Source: Marinobacter persicus (lineage in GTDB: Bacteria > Pseudomonadota > Gammaproteobacteria > Pseudomonadales > Oleiphilaceae). Taken from it: a DNA stretch of 64,000 nucleotides. The notes beneath the pieces are model-generated. The model was not told the origin of the DNA and did not search any database. It worked only from the letters and a program-made list of their open reading frames with translations. Within the stretch, counting starts at the first letter, position 1. Every line of letters begins with the position of its first letter. Where the stretch lies: assembly GCF_900114155.1 (NCBI RefSeq), contig NZ_FOSC01000005.1, positions 62,001 to 126,000 of the forward strand. The letters are read 5' to 3'. Below are positions 8,361 to 19,565 of this stretch, in pieces. Both the position numbers and the translations under genes were made by a program.

Positions 8361-9512
8361 TTACTCGACGTAGATCGAGCCCTGGTTATAAAGATTGGTG
8401 AGCAGACCCAGCAGGGCCTCGTCGCCGGCGAACTCGGCCAGTTCGGCCATGTTAATTCGGGCCTGGGCGCACAACAGCGGCGCCAGTGGCCGGGCATCAC
8501 CCTTGAGCAGATACTGCTCGCCATCAACAAACAGGGCGGTATCGGTGTCAAAGTCATGATAGGCGAAGCGGGAGCCTTCGTTCCAGCGCAGTTGCTCACC
8601 GGCCTCGATGGCTTCGGCCAGATCTGCCGGTGTGGCCGGTTCTTCCGCCGGCACCACGATATCCAGGCTCTTGGGGGCGGTGGTGAACTGGCCGAACCAC
8701 AGGGCCATTTGCCGGCGGTCGCCCAGTTGTTCGCGGATCACCGCATCCACCCGGTTGATGACCTCGTTGCCGATGGTGCCCGGGTTGTCCTGCAGTTGCA
8801 GGTCCGGATCGTCCAGGTGTTCGGCGGCCTGGGGGCGCTGGGACAGAAAATCCGTGAAGCTGGTCAGCACATCGTCCACGGTGGGTGAACGGAAACCCAC
8901 GGACAGGGTGATGCAGTCGTCCTCGGCCACCCCATGATGGCCCACGCCCGGTGGCAGGTAGAGCATGTCGCCGGGCTCCAGGGTGACGGTTTCCTCGCCT
9001 TCCCAGCTGCTCAGGATGCGTAGCGGGGTGCCTTCCACCCGTGGGCAGGTATGGTCGCATTTGCCGCCGAAGGTCCAGCGGCGATGGCCCTGGGCCTGCA
9101 GCAGGAAGACATCGTACATGTCGTAGTGGGGGCCGACGCTGCCGCCCTTGGGGGCGTAGCTGGCCATGATGTCGTCCAGGCGCCAGTTGGGGATGAAGCG
9201 GAAATGCTCTAGCAGATCGGCAACCTCCGGCACCCAGTGGTCCAGGCCCTGCACCAGCAGGGTCCAGTCCTGTTCGGGCATTTCACTGAAGCGCTCGGGG
9301 CTGAACGGGCCGTTGAACAACTGCCACGGCTTGCCGTTGTGTTCTTCCACCACGATGCGGGATTCCACCGCTTCCTCACAGGCCAGGCCGGCCAGTTCGT
9401 CCTGGCTGACCGGGCACTGGAAGCCGGGAAATGCCTGGCGGATGACCAGCGGCTTTTTCTGCCAGTAGTCCCTTAAGAATTCCGAGGGGCTGATGCCGCC
9501 AAGCATGTCCAT
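8361..9512 (-). CDS. roxA: RoxA/YcfD, ribosomal protein L16 arginine hydroxylase
   Basis: JmjC-type 2-oxoglutarate and Fe(II)-dependent oxygenase that hydroxylates an arginine of ribosomal protein L16 (uL16). The 383 residues compare with about 373 in E. coli. The cupin iron ligands are H129 and D131 in GPHYDMYDVF and a distal histidine at 192 or 193 in PPGVGHHG. The C-terminal third contains the winged-helix dimerisation region with no catalytic motif. It is 16 bases downstream of purB, consistent with the roxA (ycfD) neighbourhood of purB seen in enterics. The alternative, a cupin of unknown substrate, is unlikely given the HxD spacing and length. Confidence 0.9.
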   Translation of the reverse strand: MDMLGGISPSEFLRDYWQKKPLVIRQAFPGFQCPVSQDELAGLACEEAVESRIVVEEHNGKPWQLFNGPFSPERFSEMPEQDWTLLVQGLDHWVPEVADLLEHFRFIPNWRLDDIMASYAPKGGSVGPHYDMYDVFLLQAQGHRRWTFGGKCDHTCPRVEGTPLRILSSWEGEETVTLEPGDMLYLPPGVGHHGVAEDDCITLSVGFRSPTVDDVLTSFTDFLSQRPQAAEHLDDPDLQLQDNPGTIGNEVINRVDAVIREQLGDRRQMALWFGQFTTAPKSLDIVVPAEEPATPADLAEAIEAGEQLRWNEGSRFAYHDFDTDTALFVDGEQYLLKGDARPLAPLLCAQARINMAELAEFAGDEALLGLLTNLYNQGSIYVE

Positions 9513-9528
9513 GGTGCGTCTCCTGCTT

Positions 9529-10914
<1,386 letters not shown>

Positions 10915-10974
10915 TCAAAGATGCGGATCGGTAAAATTTGAAGATGCGTATGATACACCAGCGCGCGACGTGAA

Positions 10975-11595
10975 TCAGCGCAGCAGCTCCCGGGCGTGGT
11001 GAATCACTTTCTTGCGGGTAAAAATCAGCTGCCAGCGCTGACCGCCGCACTGGCGCCAGAGCACCGCGGAGCGGATGCCGGCCAGCAGAAGTGCCCGGAC
11101 TTTCTCGGCGTTTTCCTCACGCTGCAGTACTTGCGGGTTGCCGCTGACCTGTATGCGTAAACGGAAGGTGCTGATGGTGTCGGTGTAGATGGACGCCAGA
11201 TTGCCCACCAGGTTGGGGTGGGTGTAGCCAAAGTGCGCGGCTGTATGCCGGGCCTGCTCGATACGGTTGCCGATCACCTCCAGCATGTCTTTCTGGCGCT
11301 TGAGCTTGGACTCCAGATTGATCAGGTTCAGCACGTAGCGCAGGATCTCCATGTCCTGGGGGCGGGATTGCTGGGCCAGGGAGGTGGATACTGCCTGCAG
11401 GCCTTCGCGGATATCACTGATCTCGCCGCCGTAAACATCCAGCGTGGAATCCGGGTTGGTGGCGAACAGGGAACGCAGGGAGCTTTCCAGTGAGGCCTGG
11501 TCGCACATGCCGCGGTGGGCGATCTGGTGCACCAGGGAGGCAGCCTGGAAGATGCCCGCCAGGGCCAGGGTCTGGTCGTGCAGGGAACGGCTCAT
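10975..11595 (-). CDS. hflD: HflD, lysogenisation regulator homologue
   Basis: A 206-residue, all-helical peripheral inner-membrane protein. In E. coli HflD binds phage lambda CII and affects lysogeny; its housekeeping role is unclear. The characteristic sequence is present: [16 protein letters not shown] near the N-terminus and [13 protein letters not shown] at about 85-98. Length matches E. coli (213). The start ATG overlaps the mnmA stop by 4 bases, so translation is probably coupled, as in the conserved mnmA-hflD-purB order. No enzymatic motif is expected or seen. Confidence 0.93.
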   Translation of the reverse strand: MSRSLHDQTLALAGIFQAASLVHQIAHRGMCDQASLESSLRSLFATNPDSTLDVYGGEISDIREGLQAVSTSLAQQSRPQDMEILRYVLNLINLESKLKRQKDMLEVIGNRIEQARHTAAHFGYTHPNLVGNLASIYTDTISTFRLRIQVSGNPQVLQREENAEKVRALLLAGIRSAVLWRQCGGQRWQLIFTRKKVIHHARELLR

Positions 11596-12764
11596 GATCG
11601 GACTTCCATTTCCGGGTTAATGCGCGCGGGCAGGGGTTCGCCGTCGCGCCAGGTCTGCTCGATCACGCCGCCGCCCAGGCAGACGTCATCGATGTAGAAC
11701 ACGACTGATTGCCCGGGGGTGACGGCTCGCTGGGCTTCATTAAAGACCACTTTTACGCCGCCATCGATAACCGTGACCTTGCAGTCCTGGTCCGGTTGGC
11801 GATAACGGGTCTTGGCCTTGCAATGGAATTGGCCGGAGGGTGCCTCACCGGCGATCCAGTCAATGGGGCCGGAGACCAGGCCTCGGGAGAACAGCAGTGG
11901 ATGATGTTTGCCCTGAACCGCAACCAGAACGTTACGGGTCAGATCTTTTTCCGCCACGTACCAGGGCTCGTCACCGAATTCGCTCAGGCCACCAATGCCC
12001 AGACCCTGGCGCTGGCCAATGGTGTGGTACATCAGGCCCTGGTGCTTGCCGATCACCTGGCCGTCGGGTGTTTCAATGTCACCGGGCTGGGCCGGCAGGT
12101 ATTGCTTGAGGAAATCCCGGAACTTGCGCTCGCCGATGAAGCAGATGCCGGTGGAGTCTTTCTTGTCATGGGTGACAAAACCCTGCTCCTCGGCAATGCG
12201 CCGGACCTCGGGCTTTTCCAGCTCCCCGACCGGGAACAGGGTGCGGGCAATGCGCTCGCCGGAGACCGCGTGCAGGAAGTAGCTCTGGTCCTTGTTCGGG
12301 TCCAGGCCCTTGAGCAGCTGTGCCTTGCCGCTGCCATCCTTCAACGGGCGCTGGCGGGCGTAATGGCCGGTGGCGATGTAGTCGGCGCCCAGGGTAATGG
12401 CGTAATCCAGGAAGGCGCGGAATTTCACTTCCTTGTTGCACAGGATGTCCGGGTTGGGAGTGCGCCCGGCGCTGTACTCGGCCAGGAAGTGTTCGAATAC
12501 CCGGTCCCAGTACTCGGCGGCGAAGCTGGCGGTGTGCAGGGTAATGCCTATGGCATCGGCCACGGCCCGGGCGTCGGCCAGGTCGTCCATGGCGGTGCAG
12601 TATTCGGTGCCGTCGTCTTCATCCCAGTTTTTCATGAACAGGCCTTCAACCTGATAGCCCTGGTCCTTCAGCAGCCAGGCGGCAACGGAGGAGTCCACAC
12701 CGCCGGACATGCCGACGATCACGCGGGTGTTTTGCGGAGCTTGGGTTTCAGGTGTCTGGGTCAT
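11592..12764 (-). CDS. mnmA: MnmA, tRNA-specific 2-thiouridylase
   Basis: Makes 2-thiouridine at wobble position 34 of tRNA-Lys, tRNA-Glu and tRNA-Gln, using sulfur relayed by the TusABCDE-type chain. The ATP-pyrophosphatase loop [15 protein letters not shown] is at 18-32. The two catalytic cysteines are C109 ([10 protein letters not shown]) and C208 (STGICFIG). The 390 residues are the normal size. Two tRNA-Lys(UUU) genes, which encode a substrate, occur in this window at 60.6-60.8 kb, and a TusA-like gene lies at 63.7 kb, though neither is linked in an operon. It sits 57 bases after nudJ and overlaps hflD by 4 bases. Confidence 0.96.
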   Translation of the reverse strand: MTQTPETQAPQNTRVIVGMSGGVDSSVAAWLLKDQGYQVEGLFMKNWDEDDGTEYCTAMDDLADARAVADAIGITLHTASFAAEYWDRVFEHFLAEYSAGRTPNPDILCNKEVKFRAFLDYAITLGADYIATGHYARQRPLKDGSGKAQLLKGLDPNKDQSYFLHAVSGERIARTLFPVGELEKPEVRRIAEEQGFVTHDKKDSTGICFIGERKFRDFLKQYLPAQPGDIETPDGQVIGKHQGLMYHTIGQRQGLGIGGLSEFGDEPWYVAEKDLTRNVLVAVQGKHHPLLFSRGLVSGPIDWIAGEAPSGQFHCKAKTRYRQPDQDCKVTVIDGGVKVVFNEAQRAVTPGQSVVFYIDDVCLGGGVIEQTWRDGEPLPARINPEMEVRS

Positions 12765-12821
12765 GGGTCTCTGGGTGTTGGTTAGCCAAAGTGGAGCGCG
12801 GATTTTAACAGCTTGCCGCCC

Positions 12822-13271
12822 TCACGTCTGCGCGTCGACCACAACATCCAGCGGGAATTGCCGGCCGTTGCGGTAATCCTCGATGCATTGCAGCACCATG
12901 GGGCTGCGCAGTTTGTCGCCCAGGGCGCGCACCTCGTCGATGCTCAGCCAGTGCGGGGCAATGATCTCGTCGTCAAGCTGGGCGGTTACCTGCTCAAGCG
13001 CCCGGGCTGCGTAGCAGAAGCGGTAGTAAGTCACGCCATTGGCGGGCGCCTTGTAGGTGTACACGCCGATAAAATGCGTCGGTTCGATGGTCCAGCCGGT
13101 CTCCTCCAGAGTTTCCCGATGCACGGCGCTCAGTACAGGCTCGTCTTCTTCAATGTGGCCGGCCGGCTGGTTGAACACGACCTTGCCCCGGCTGACTTCC
13201 TCCACCAGCAGAAAGCGGCCCCGGGTGTCTTCAACAATTACGGCAACAGTGGCGTGGGGTGTCCAGGTCAT
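12822..13271 (-). CDS. nudJ: NudJ-like Nudix phosphatase
   Basis: A 149-residue Nudix hydrolase. The Nudix box runs from about residue 38 (GHIEEDE) through RETLEETGW, keeping the REXXEEXG magnesium-binding core. E. coli NudJ (YmfB) removes phosphate from HMP-pyrophosphate, thiamin pyrophosphate and nucleoside triphosphates, and has this length. The neighbours decide the assignment: rluE upstream with a 4-base overlap and mnmA downstream, as in E. coli. Substrate is inferred from orthology. Confidence 0.9.
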   Translation of the reverse strand: MTWTPHATVAVIVEDTRGRFLLVEEVSRGKVVFNQPAGHIEEDEPVLSAVHRETLEETGWTIEPTHFIGVYTYKAPANGVTYYRFCYAARALEQVTAQLDDEIIAPHWLSIDEVRALGDKLRSPMVLQCIEDYRNGRQFPLDVVVDAQT

Positions 13272-13897
13272 GGTTTAACGGGCCTCGTTTTGCGGGTTGG
13301 GCGGCGCTTGCCGGCGGATTTGGGGCGAGTCCCGGCCGGCTGGGGCAAGTGGACGGTTTCCAGCCGGGATTCCCCGGGCTGGAGGTCATCCAGGTGCCAT
13401 TCGCCAATGCGGCAGCGCACCAGGCGCAGGGTTGGGTGGCCAACCGCTGCGGTCATGCGCCTTACCTGGCGATTACGGCCTTCGGTAATGGTCAGCTCCA
13501 GCCAGGACGTGGGCACGGATTCCCGGTAGCGCACCGGCGGATTGCGAGGCCAGAGCTGTGGTTCTGCAATGCGCTGGACCGCAGCCGGCCGGGTGGGGCC
13601 ATCCTTGAGTTCCACGCCCTGGCGAAGCCGGCTGATGGCTTCGTCGGCCACATCGCCTTCCACCTGCACCCAGTAGGTTTTCGGCATCTTGTTGCGGGGC
13701 GAGGCAATCCGGTGTTGCAGGGCTCCCTCACTGGTCAACAGCAACAGGCCTTCGGAGTCGTAGTCCAGTCGTCCGGCCGGGTAAAACCCGGGCTGGTCGA
13801 TCCAGTCGGCCAGGGTGGCGCGGCGCTCACCGGCACGGTCATCGGTGAACTGGCTCAGCACCTGGAAAGGTTTGTTGAAGATCAGTAATTGCGCCAT
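13268..13897 (-). CDS. rluE: RluE-type 23S rRNA pseudouridine synthase
   Basis: Pseudouridine synthase of the RsuA/RluB/E/F group; RluE modifies U2457 of 23S rRNA in E. coli. The catalytic aspartate is in [14 protein letters not shown] at about 42-55, and RNRQVRRM gives the later family motif. The open frame reaches 13966, but the ATG at 13895-13897 ([14 protein letters not shown]) matches the family N-terminus and is used, giving 209 residues. No S4 domain is present, which suits RluE. The basic C-terminal tail ([17 protein letters not shown]) is probably an RNA-binding extension. It heads the rluE-nudJ-mnmA-hflD-purB run. Confidence 0.92.
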   Translation of the reverse strand: MAQLLIFNKPFQVLSQFTDDRAGERRATLADWIDQPGFYPAGRLDYDSEGLLLLTSEGALQHRIASPRNKMPKTYWVQVEGDVADEAISRLRQGVELKDGPTRPAAVQRIAEPQLWPRNPPVRYRESVPTSWLELTITEGRNRQVRRMTAAVGHPTLRLVRCRIGEWHLDDLQPGESRLETVHLPQPAGTRPKSAGKRRPTRKTRPVKP

Positions 13898-14055
13898 ATT
13901 GGTTCCTGTGGTTTGCCGCCCCGATGGTACCTGAAAAGTTATTGGCGCAGCCAACACGCGGTGCACCGGGGGGACTGGTTCGGAACTGCACCTTGTTGTG
14001 CCCCGACTTATTGGGTAATTTCACGACATGTCTTTCAACTCGCCGGAACTTCATT

Positions 14056-16074
14056 TTGCCTGAAATCCGTCTGCGTTTGCGCCGGGCCGTGTTAGCACTG
14101 GTCTCGGTTATCATCGGTTTCATCCTGGCGTTCGGCAGCCTGGCATCGGTCGTGGCAGAGGGGCCGGGGTTCGAGACGGTGTTTGCGGATTTTGATATTC
14201 CCATGCTGTTGATCGAGCCCGATACGGGCCGGATTGTCGAGGCCAACCCGGCCGCGGTGGATTTTTACGGCTATCCCGAACGGTCACTGATGCGGATGAC
14301 CATTCAGCAGATCAACACCTTCACTGCCGAACAGGTTGCCGAGGAACGGCAACTGGCTGAAGAGCAGGGGCGCAACTATTTTATCTTCCGACATCAACGG
14401 GCCAATGGAGATGTCCGGACGGTGGAGGTTCATTCCCGGCCCTATGACTTTGACGGCCGCAGGTTACTGTTCTCAGTAATCAACGATATTACCCCTGGCC
14501 GGCACGAATCGCAGGATTTGTGGCACTACCAGAGCCGGCTGGAGGAAATGGTGGACGAGCAGGTGGCTGAGCTTGAACAGACCCGCTTGCAGCAAATCTG
14601 GCTGTTGGCGGTGGTCCTGGTCGCGCAGGCCCTGGCCATAGGTGTTCTGGTGCTGAATATCCGCCGCCGCCGGCAACTTGAAGCTGAACGCAAGCAGGTG
14701 ACCGATGCGCTGCGGTACAACGAGGGAGAGTTGAGGCGCTACGCCAGTACGCTCAAGCACCAGCAGAAACAGTTGGAACGCATTGCCCATTTTGATCCGC
14801 TGACCGGCCTGCCCAACCGAACCCTGCTGGCCGACCGTCTGCAGCAGGCCATGGCGCGGTGTGTCCGTAATGGCTCGAGCGTTGCCCTGGTCTTTATCGA
14901 CCTGGACGGTTTCAAGGCGATCAACGATACCCACAGCCATGCCGTTGGTGATCAGTTACTGGTGCAGGTCGCGCGCCAGATGAAGCGGGTCATGCGTGCC
15001 GAAGATACCCTGGCCCGGCTTGGGGGAGATGAGTTTGTGGCGGTGTTGCTGGATCTTGATGCCCAGCAGGACAGTATTGAAGCCATCAATCGTTTGCTGG
15101 AAGCGGCGGCCGAACCGATCACCCTCGATGACCTGGATCTGTCCGTCTCGGCCAGTATCGGCGTGGCCTTTTATCCGCAAAGCGAACCTCTGGATCCCGA
15201 TCAGTTGCTGCGCCAGGCCGATCAGGCCATGTACCAGGCCAAACAGGCGGGCAAGAATCGCTATTGCCTGTTCGACGCTGAGCAGGAGCGGGCCGTGCGG
15301 GATCAGCTCGATAGCCTCGAGCGTATCCGTGTGGCCCTGGAGAATGAAGAACTGGTGCTGCACTATCAGCCGAAAATCAACATGCGCACCGGTGAGGTGC
15401 TGGGCGCCGAAGCACTGGTGCGCTGGCAACATCCCGAGAGGGGCCTGTTGCCGCCCGGACAGTTCCTGCCGGTGATCGAGAATACGGCGGTGGCCATCGA
15501 GCTGGGTAACTGGGTAATGCGTACCGCGCTGGCGCAGGTGGTCAGTTGGAAAAGCCAGGGATTGCGGATTCCGGTCAGCATCAATATTGATGCCATTCAC
15601 CTGCAGCATCCGGATTTCATGAAATGGCTGACCGAGGCTCTGGATGAACACCCTGGCACCGAGCCTGGAGACCTGGAGCTGGAAATTCTGGAAACCGCCG
15701 CCCTTGATGATGTGGTGCAGGTGTCCGGGATCATCAAGGACTGCGATAAGCTGGGCGTCGTGTTCTCGCTGGACGATTTCGGTACCGGCTATTCGTCCCT
15801 GACTTATTTGAAGCGCCTGCCCGCCCGCGTGCTGAAAATTGACCGCAGTTTTGTCCGTGACATGCTGGAGGACCCGGATGATCTGGCCATTCTGCAGGGG
15901 GTGATCCGCCTGGCCGACGCTTTCGGGCGACGTGTTATTGCCGAAGGGGTGGAAAGCCAGGCTCATTGCCGGGCTTTGCTGGAATTGGGCTGTGATTGGG
16001 GCCAGGGCTATGCCATAGCCAAACCGATGTCGGCGAGAGCCTTGCAGGGGTGGGTTATTGGCCGACCGGAATAA
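14056..16074 (+). CDS. Membrane GGDEF-EAL cyclic-di-GMP enzyme with PAS domain
   Basis: About 672 residues from the TTG at 14056 (GGAA about 7 bases before it); the frame also allows an ATG at 13924, so the start is uncertain. Numbered from the TTG: membrane segment about 12-34, PAS domain about 43-146, second membrane segment about 182-202, coiled coil, GGDEF domain with GGDEF at 323-327 and the inhibitory RxxD site RAED at 314-317, then EAL domain with EAL at 452-454, DDFGTGYSSL and IAEGVE. Catalytic residues of both halves look intact, so it could make or destroy c-di-GMP. The PAS lies between the two membrane helices, so it is predicted periplasmic. It is divergent from rluE. Confidence 0.9.
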   Translation: MPEIRLRLRRAVLALVSVIIGFILAFGSLASVVAEGPGFETVFADFDIPMLLIEPDTGRIVEANPAAVDFYGYPERSLMRMTIQQINTFTAEQVAEERQLAEEQGRNYFIFRHQRANGDVRTVEVHSRPYDFDGRRLLFSVINDITPGRHESQDLWHYQSRLEEMVDEQVAELEQTRLQQIWLLAVVLVAQALAIGVLVLNIRRRRQLEAERKQVTDALRYNEGELRRYASTLKHQQKQLERIAHFDPLTGLPNRTLLADRLQQAMARCVRNGSSVALVFIDLDGFKAINDTHSHAVGDQLLVQVARQMKRVMRAEDTLARLGGDEFVAVLLDLDAQQDSIEAINRLLEAAAEPITLDDLDLSVSASIGVAFYPQSEPLDPDQLLRQADQAMYQAKQAGKNRYCLFDAEQERAVRDQLDSLERIRVALENEELVLHYQPKINMRTGEVLGAEALVRWQHPERGLLPPGQFLPVIENTAVAIELGNWVMRTALAQVVSWKSQGLRIPVSINIDAIHLQHPDFMKWLTEALDEHPGTEPGDLELEILETAALDDVVQVSGIIKDCDKLGVVFSLDDFGTGYSSLTYLKRLPARVLKIDRSFVRDMLEDPDDLAILQGVIRLADAFGRRVIAEGVESQAHCRALLELGCDWGQGYAIAKPMSARALQGWVIGRPE

Positions 16075-16089
16075 TTGCCCGGGGTGTGG

Positions 16090-16314
16090 TTAACCCATGG
16101 CTCTGGGTGGTGTTTCCGGAATAATGTTCACGGCATGCACACCGCGTTCGCTCGGCTTTTTGTCGAAGGTGACCGGCTGGCCGGCTTTCAGGGTTTTGTA
16201 GCCTTCCATCTGCACCGAAGAGAAGTGGGCGAACAGGTCGTCACTGCAGCCATCCTCGATGATAAAACCGTAACCTTTGGCGTTATTGAACCATTTGACC
16301 TTTCCTCGCGGCAT
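16090..16314 (-). CDS. Cold-shock domain protein, CspD-like
   Basis: A 74-residue single-stranded nucleic-acid-binding OB-fold protein. RNP1 appears as KGYGFI and RNP2 as LFAHFS (usually VFVHFS). The position directly before clpS-clpA matches cspD in Pseudomonas and E. coli, where CspD is a stationary-phase protein that inhibits replication; the name is inferred from position. It differs clearly from the second cold-shock gene at 41936-42145. It converges with the GGDEF-EAL gene, 15 bases apart. Confidence 0.92.
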   Translation of the reverse strand: MPRGKVKWFNNAKGYGFIIEDGCSDDLFAHFSSVQMEGYKTLKAGQPVTFDKKPSERGVHAVNIIPETPPRAMG

Positions 16315-16552
16315 GACGAACTCCCTTGTTGTTGTTTTAATGGTGCAGCCCTAAATGTTGTTCAGGATGGGCGAGGTGTCAAGGCGGCGTGGGTAAACCC
16401 GCGGTTTGGGGAATTCGGTGGTTGAGCCGGGGTCGGACGCGGTATGATGGTAGACTCGCACCCGCGAGCGCCAGACCCGGGCTGCGCTTGAAAACCCGAC
16501 AGCGGGCAACCACATTCTATTCAGGCAAGAGACCAAACCGGCTAACTGAACC

Positions 16553-16912
16553 ATGCGGACAATCGACAATTCTCTACTAGTATTTAATCAGGGGGAAGAC
16601 GATCAGCCCGAGCGCCATGACGGCGTGAGTGTTGCACCTGAAAAGCCTGCTCTGAAGCGGCCGGCACGCTACCGTGTCGTGTTACTCAACGACGATTACA
16701 CACCGATGGATTTTGTGGTAGAGGTGTTAATGACGTTCTTCGCAATGAACGAAGAAAAGGCGACGCAGGTGATGCTGCTCGTCCATACGCAGGGAAAAGC
16801 CGTATGTGGGGTATATACCCGTGACATCGCGGAAACAAAAGCAGCACAGGTGAACCAGTATTCCTCGGAATGCGATCACCCGCTCCTTTGTGAGATTGAA
16901 CGTGCGGACTGA
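16553..16912 (+). CDS. clpS: ClpS, N-degron adaptor for ClpAP
   Basis: Adaptor that recognises N-terminal Leu, Phe, Tyr or Trp and delivers the protein to ClpAP. The core [20 protein letters not shown] is at about 41-60; the NDDYTPM loop forms the N-end residue pocket. [15 protein letters not shown] follows at about 83-97. The 119 residues include a longer disordered N-terminal tail than E. coli (106), which is the part that engages ClpA. No strong ribosome site precedes the ATG, so the start is moderately sure. clpA begins 17 bases later. Confidence 0.95.
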   Translation: MRTIDNSLLVFNQGEDDQPERHDGVSVAPEKPALKRPARYRVVLLNDDYTPMDFVVEVLMTFFAMNEEKATQVMLLVHTQGKAVCGVYTRDIAETKAAQVNQYSSECDHPLLCEIERAD

Positions 16913-16929
16913 CAGACGTTGGGGTGCCC

Positions 16930-19197
16930 ATGCTGAGCAAAGATCTTGAAATTACGCTGAATACGGCCTTCAAAAATGCCCGCGACAAGCGTCATGAATT
17001 CATGACCGTGGAGCATCTGCTGCTGGCCCTGCTCGATAACGACTCGGCTGTGGGTGTACTCAAAGCCTGTGGCGCCGATCTGGAAGGGCTCGAAGACGAG
17101 CTCATTGAATTCGTCGATTCCACCACCCCGCTGATTCCGAGTACCGACAGCGAGCGGGAAACCCAGCCCACTCTGGGCTTCCAGCGGGTGCTGCAGCGGG
17201 CTGTATTCCATGTACAGTCCTCCGGCAAGAAAGAGGTGACCGGCGCCAATGTGCTGGTGGCCATCTACAGTGAGCAGGAGAGCCAGGCGGTTTACCTGCT
17301 TAAAAAACAGAACATCAACCGCATTGACGTGGTGAACTTCGTCTCCCACGGCATTTCCCGCGTGCAGGGTGCCGAGGACGAAGAAAATGTGGACCACGCC
17401 CAGGAAGAAATGGCGGAGGAAGGCACACAGTCCCGTCCGCTGGACAACTACGCCACCAACCTGAACGAACAGGCCCGCCAGGGCCGCATTGACCCGCTGA
17501 TTGGCCGTGAGCACGAGGTTGAGCGGGTAGTGCAGATTCTGGTGCGCCGGCGCAAGAACAACCCCCTGCTGGTGGGCGAGGCCGGTGTTGGTAAAACCGC
17601 CATCGCCGAAGGTCTGGCCAAGCGCATTGTTGATGGTCAGGTGCCGGAAGTGATCTCCGATGCGGTGGTCTACTCGCTGGACATGGGTGCCTTGCTGGCC
17701 GGCACCAAATACCGGGGCGATTTCGAAAAACGCCTCAAGGGCCTGCTGGCGGACCTGAAAAAGCAGAATCACGCCATTCTGTTTATCGACGAGATTCACA
17801 CCATTATTGGCGCCGGCTCGGCCTCCGGTGGCGTGATGGATGCCTCCAACCTGCTCAAGCCCATGCTCAGTTCCGGCGAGCTGCGTTGTATTGGCTCCAC
17901 CACCTTCCAGGAGTTCCGTGGCATTTTCGAAAAAGACAGCGCCCTGGCCCGTCGTTTCCAGAAGATCGATGTGAACGAGCCGAGCGTGGAAGACACTTAC
18001 CAGATCCTCAAGGGCCTGAAGAGTACCTTCGAGAAACACCACGACCTGGAGTACACCGACCAGGCCCTGCGTGTGGCGTCGGAATTGTCGGACCGTTACA
18101 TCACCGACCGGCACCTGCCCGATAAAGCCATCGACGTGATTGATGAGGCCGGTGCCCGGCAGCGTCTGCAGCCTGAAGGCAAACGCAAGAAGGTAATAGA
18201 CGTGTCGGAAATCGAGGACGTGGTGGCGAACATTGCCCGTATTCCGCCGAAGAACGTGTCCACCAGTGACAAGGATCTGCTGCGCAACCTGGAGCGGGAC
18301 CTGAAAATGGTGGTGTTTGGTCAGGATCCGGCCATCGAGTCGCTGTCCACCGCCATCAAGCTGGCCCGTGCCGGCCTGAAGGCACCGGAGAAGCCGGAAG
18401 GCGCCTTCCTGTTCGCTGGCCCCACCGGTGTCGGCAAGACCGAAGTGACCAAGCAGCTTGCCAAGGTACTGGGTATTGAGCTGGTGCGCTTCGATATGTC
18501 CGAATACATGGAACGGCATACCGTTTCACGGCTGATCGGCGCGCCTCCGGGCTATGTCGGCTACGACCAGGGTGGTCTGTTGACCGAGGCGGTGAGCAAA
18601 CAGCCGCACTGTGTGCTGCTGCTGGATGAAATCGAGAAGGCGCATCCGGAAGTGTTCAACCTGCTGCTGCAGGTGATGGACCACGGTACCCTGACCGACA
18701 ATAACGGCCGCAAGGCGGACTTCCGCCATGTAATTCTGGTGATGACCACCAACGCTGGTGCCGAGAGCATGGCGCGGCGCTCCATCGGCTTCAGTGAGCA
18801 GGATCACAGTACCGACGGCATGGAGGTGATCAACAAGACCTTCACACCGGAATTCCGCAACCGGCTGGACGGCATCATCCAGTTCCGGGATCTGGAGAAG
18901 GGCACCATCACCCATGTGGTGGACAAGTTCCTTACCGAGCTGCAGGCGCAGCTGGACGAGAAGCGGGTAGTGCTGCACGTGGACGAAGACGCCAAGGTGT
19001 GGCTGGCCGAGCGTGGTTACGATGTGACCATGGGCGCACGGCCCATGGCCCGCCTTATCCAGGACAAGATCAAGCGGCCGCTGGCCGAGCAGATCCTGTT
19101 CGGACGCCTTTCGGACCACGGCGGCGACGTGTTTGTGCACTTGCGGGACGACGAGCTGGTGTTCGAATACGAAGACGAACCGGCCGAAGCGGTGTAA
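16930..19197 (+). CDS. clpA: ClpA, AAA+ unfoldase of ClpAP
   Basis: Hexameric ATP-driven unfoldase that feeds substrates to ClpP. An N-domain (about 1-145, two ClpN repeats) is followed by AAA module 1 with Walker [14 protein letters not shown], then AAA module 2 with [13 protein letters not shown], and the C-terminal region. The ClpP-docking loop is SIGF in [11 protein letters not shown]. The start is the ATG at 16930 ([11 protein letters not shown], like E. coli MLNQELELSLN), with GGGG about 5 bases upstream, rather than the GTG two codons earlier. 755 residues compare with 758 in E. coli. A strong terminator follows 15 bases after the stop. Confidence 0.97.
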   Translation: MLSKDLEITLNTAFKNARDKRHEFMTVEHLLLALLDNDSAVGVLKACGADLEGLEDELIEFVDSTTPLIPSTDSERETQPTLGFQRVLQRAVFHVQSSGKKEVTGANVLVAIYSEQESQAVYLLKKQNINRIDVVNFVSHGISRVQGAEDEENVDHAQEEMAEEGTQSRPLDNYATNLNEQARQGRIDPLIGREHEVERVVQILVRRRKNNPLLVGEAGVGKTAIAEGLAKRIVDGQVPEVISDAVVYSLDMGALLAGTKYRGDFEKRLKGLLADLKKQNHAILFIDEIHTIIGAGSASGGVMDASNLLKPMLSSGELRCIGSTTFQEFRGIFEKDSALARRFQKIDVNEPSVEDTYQILKGLKSTFEKHHDLEYTDQALRVASELSDRYITDRHLPDKAIDVIDEAGARQRLQPEGKRKKVIDVSEIEDVVANIARIPPKNVSTSDKDLLRNLERDLKMVVFGQDPAIESLSTAIKLARAGLKAPEKPEGAFLFAGPTGVGKTEVTKQLAKVLGIELVRFDMSEYMERHTVSRLIGAPPGYVGYDQGGLLTEAVSKQPHCVLLLDEIEKAHPEVFNLLLQVMDHGTLTDNNGRKADFRHVILVMTTNAGAESMARRSIGFSEQDHSTDGMEVINKTFTPEFRNRLDGIIQFRDLEKGTITHVVDKFLTELQAQLDEKRVVLHVDEDAKVWLAERGYDVTMGARPMARLIQDKIKRPLAEQILFGRLSDHGGDVFVHLRDDELVFEYEDEPAEAV

Positions 19198-19212
19198 CAG
19201 CCGCTTCGCCAC

Positions 19213-19242
19213 AAAAAAGCCCCGCTTTTGCGGGGCTTTTTT
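19213..19242. terminator. Bidirectional intrinsic terminator between clpA and infA
   Basis: A GC-rich stem (GCCCCGC, TTTT loop, GCGGGGC) flanked by six A on the left and six T on the right, so either strand ends in a U-tract after the hairpin. It serves rightward clpSA and leftward infA would be protected from read-in. Convergent genes end on each side. Confidence 0.92.
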
Positions 19243-19266
19243 AATGCTCAGATGCCACGGCGCTGA

Positions 19267-19485
19267 TTAACGGGCGCGGTACACAATGCGGCCCTTGCTC
19301 AGGTCGTACGGGGTCAGCTCAACCTTGACCTTGTCGCCGGTCAGGATGCGGATGTAGTTCTTGCGCATCTTGCCGGAGATGTGGGCTGTCACAACGTGGC
19401 CGTTGGAGAGCTCGACACGGAACATGGTATTGGGAAGGGTGTCGATAATAACGCCTTCCATTTCAATAGCATCTGACTTCGCCAT
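19267..19485 (-). CDS. infA: Translation initiation factor IF-1
   Basis: A 72-residue S1-like OB-fold protein that occupies the ribosomal A site during initiation. The sequence is nearly invariant in bacteria: [19 protein letters not shown] at about 7-25 and [19 protein letters not shown] later. The stop is 24 bases from the bidirectional terminator. It stands about 80 bases after bpt and could be read from it or from its own promoter; TATACC at about 19504-19509 (minus) is a weak candidate -10. The infA-bpt-aat order is typical of pseudomonads and relatives. Confidence 0.98.
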   Translation of the reverse strand: MAKSDAIEMEGVIIDTLPNTMFRVELSNGHVVTAHISGKMRKNYIRILTGDKVKVELTPYDLSKGRIVYRAR

Positions 19486-19565
19486 TCAGTAGAAACCTCT
19501 TTGGTATACTTTCGTGTGATTTTAAATGGCGCAATTCTGCCTGAAATCTTACCGTTTGGCAAAAT

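Noticed and set aside
16876..18519. A 547-residue open frame opposite clpA
   Set aside because: It lies antisense to clpA in high-GC coding DNA; the composition (His, Gln and Val rich) is typical of shadow frames.
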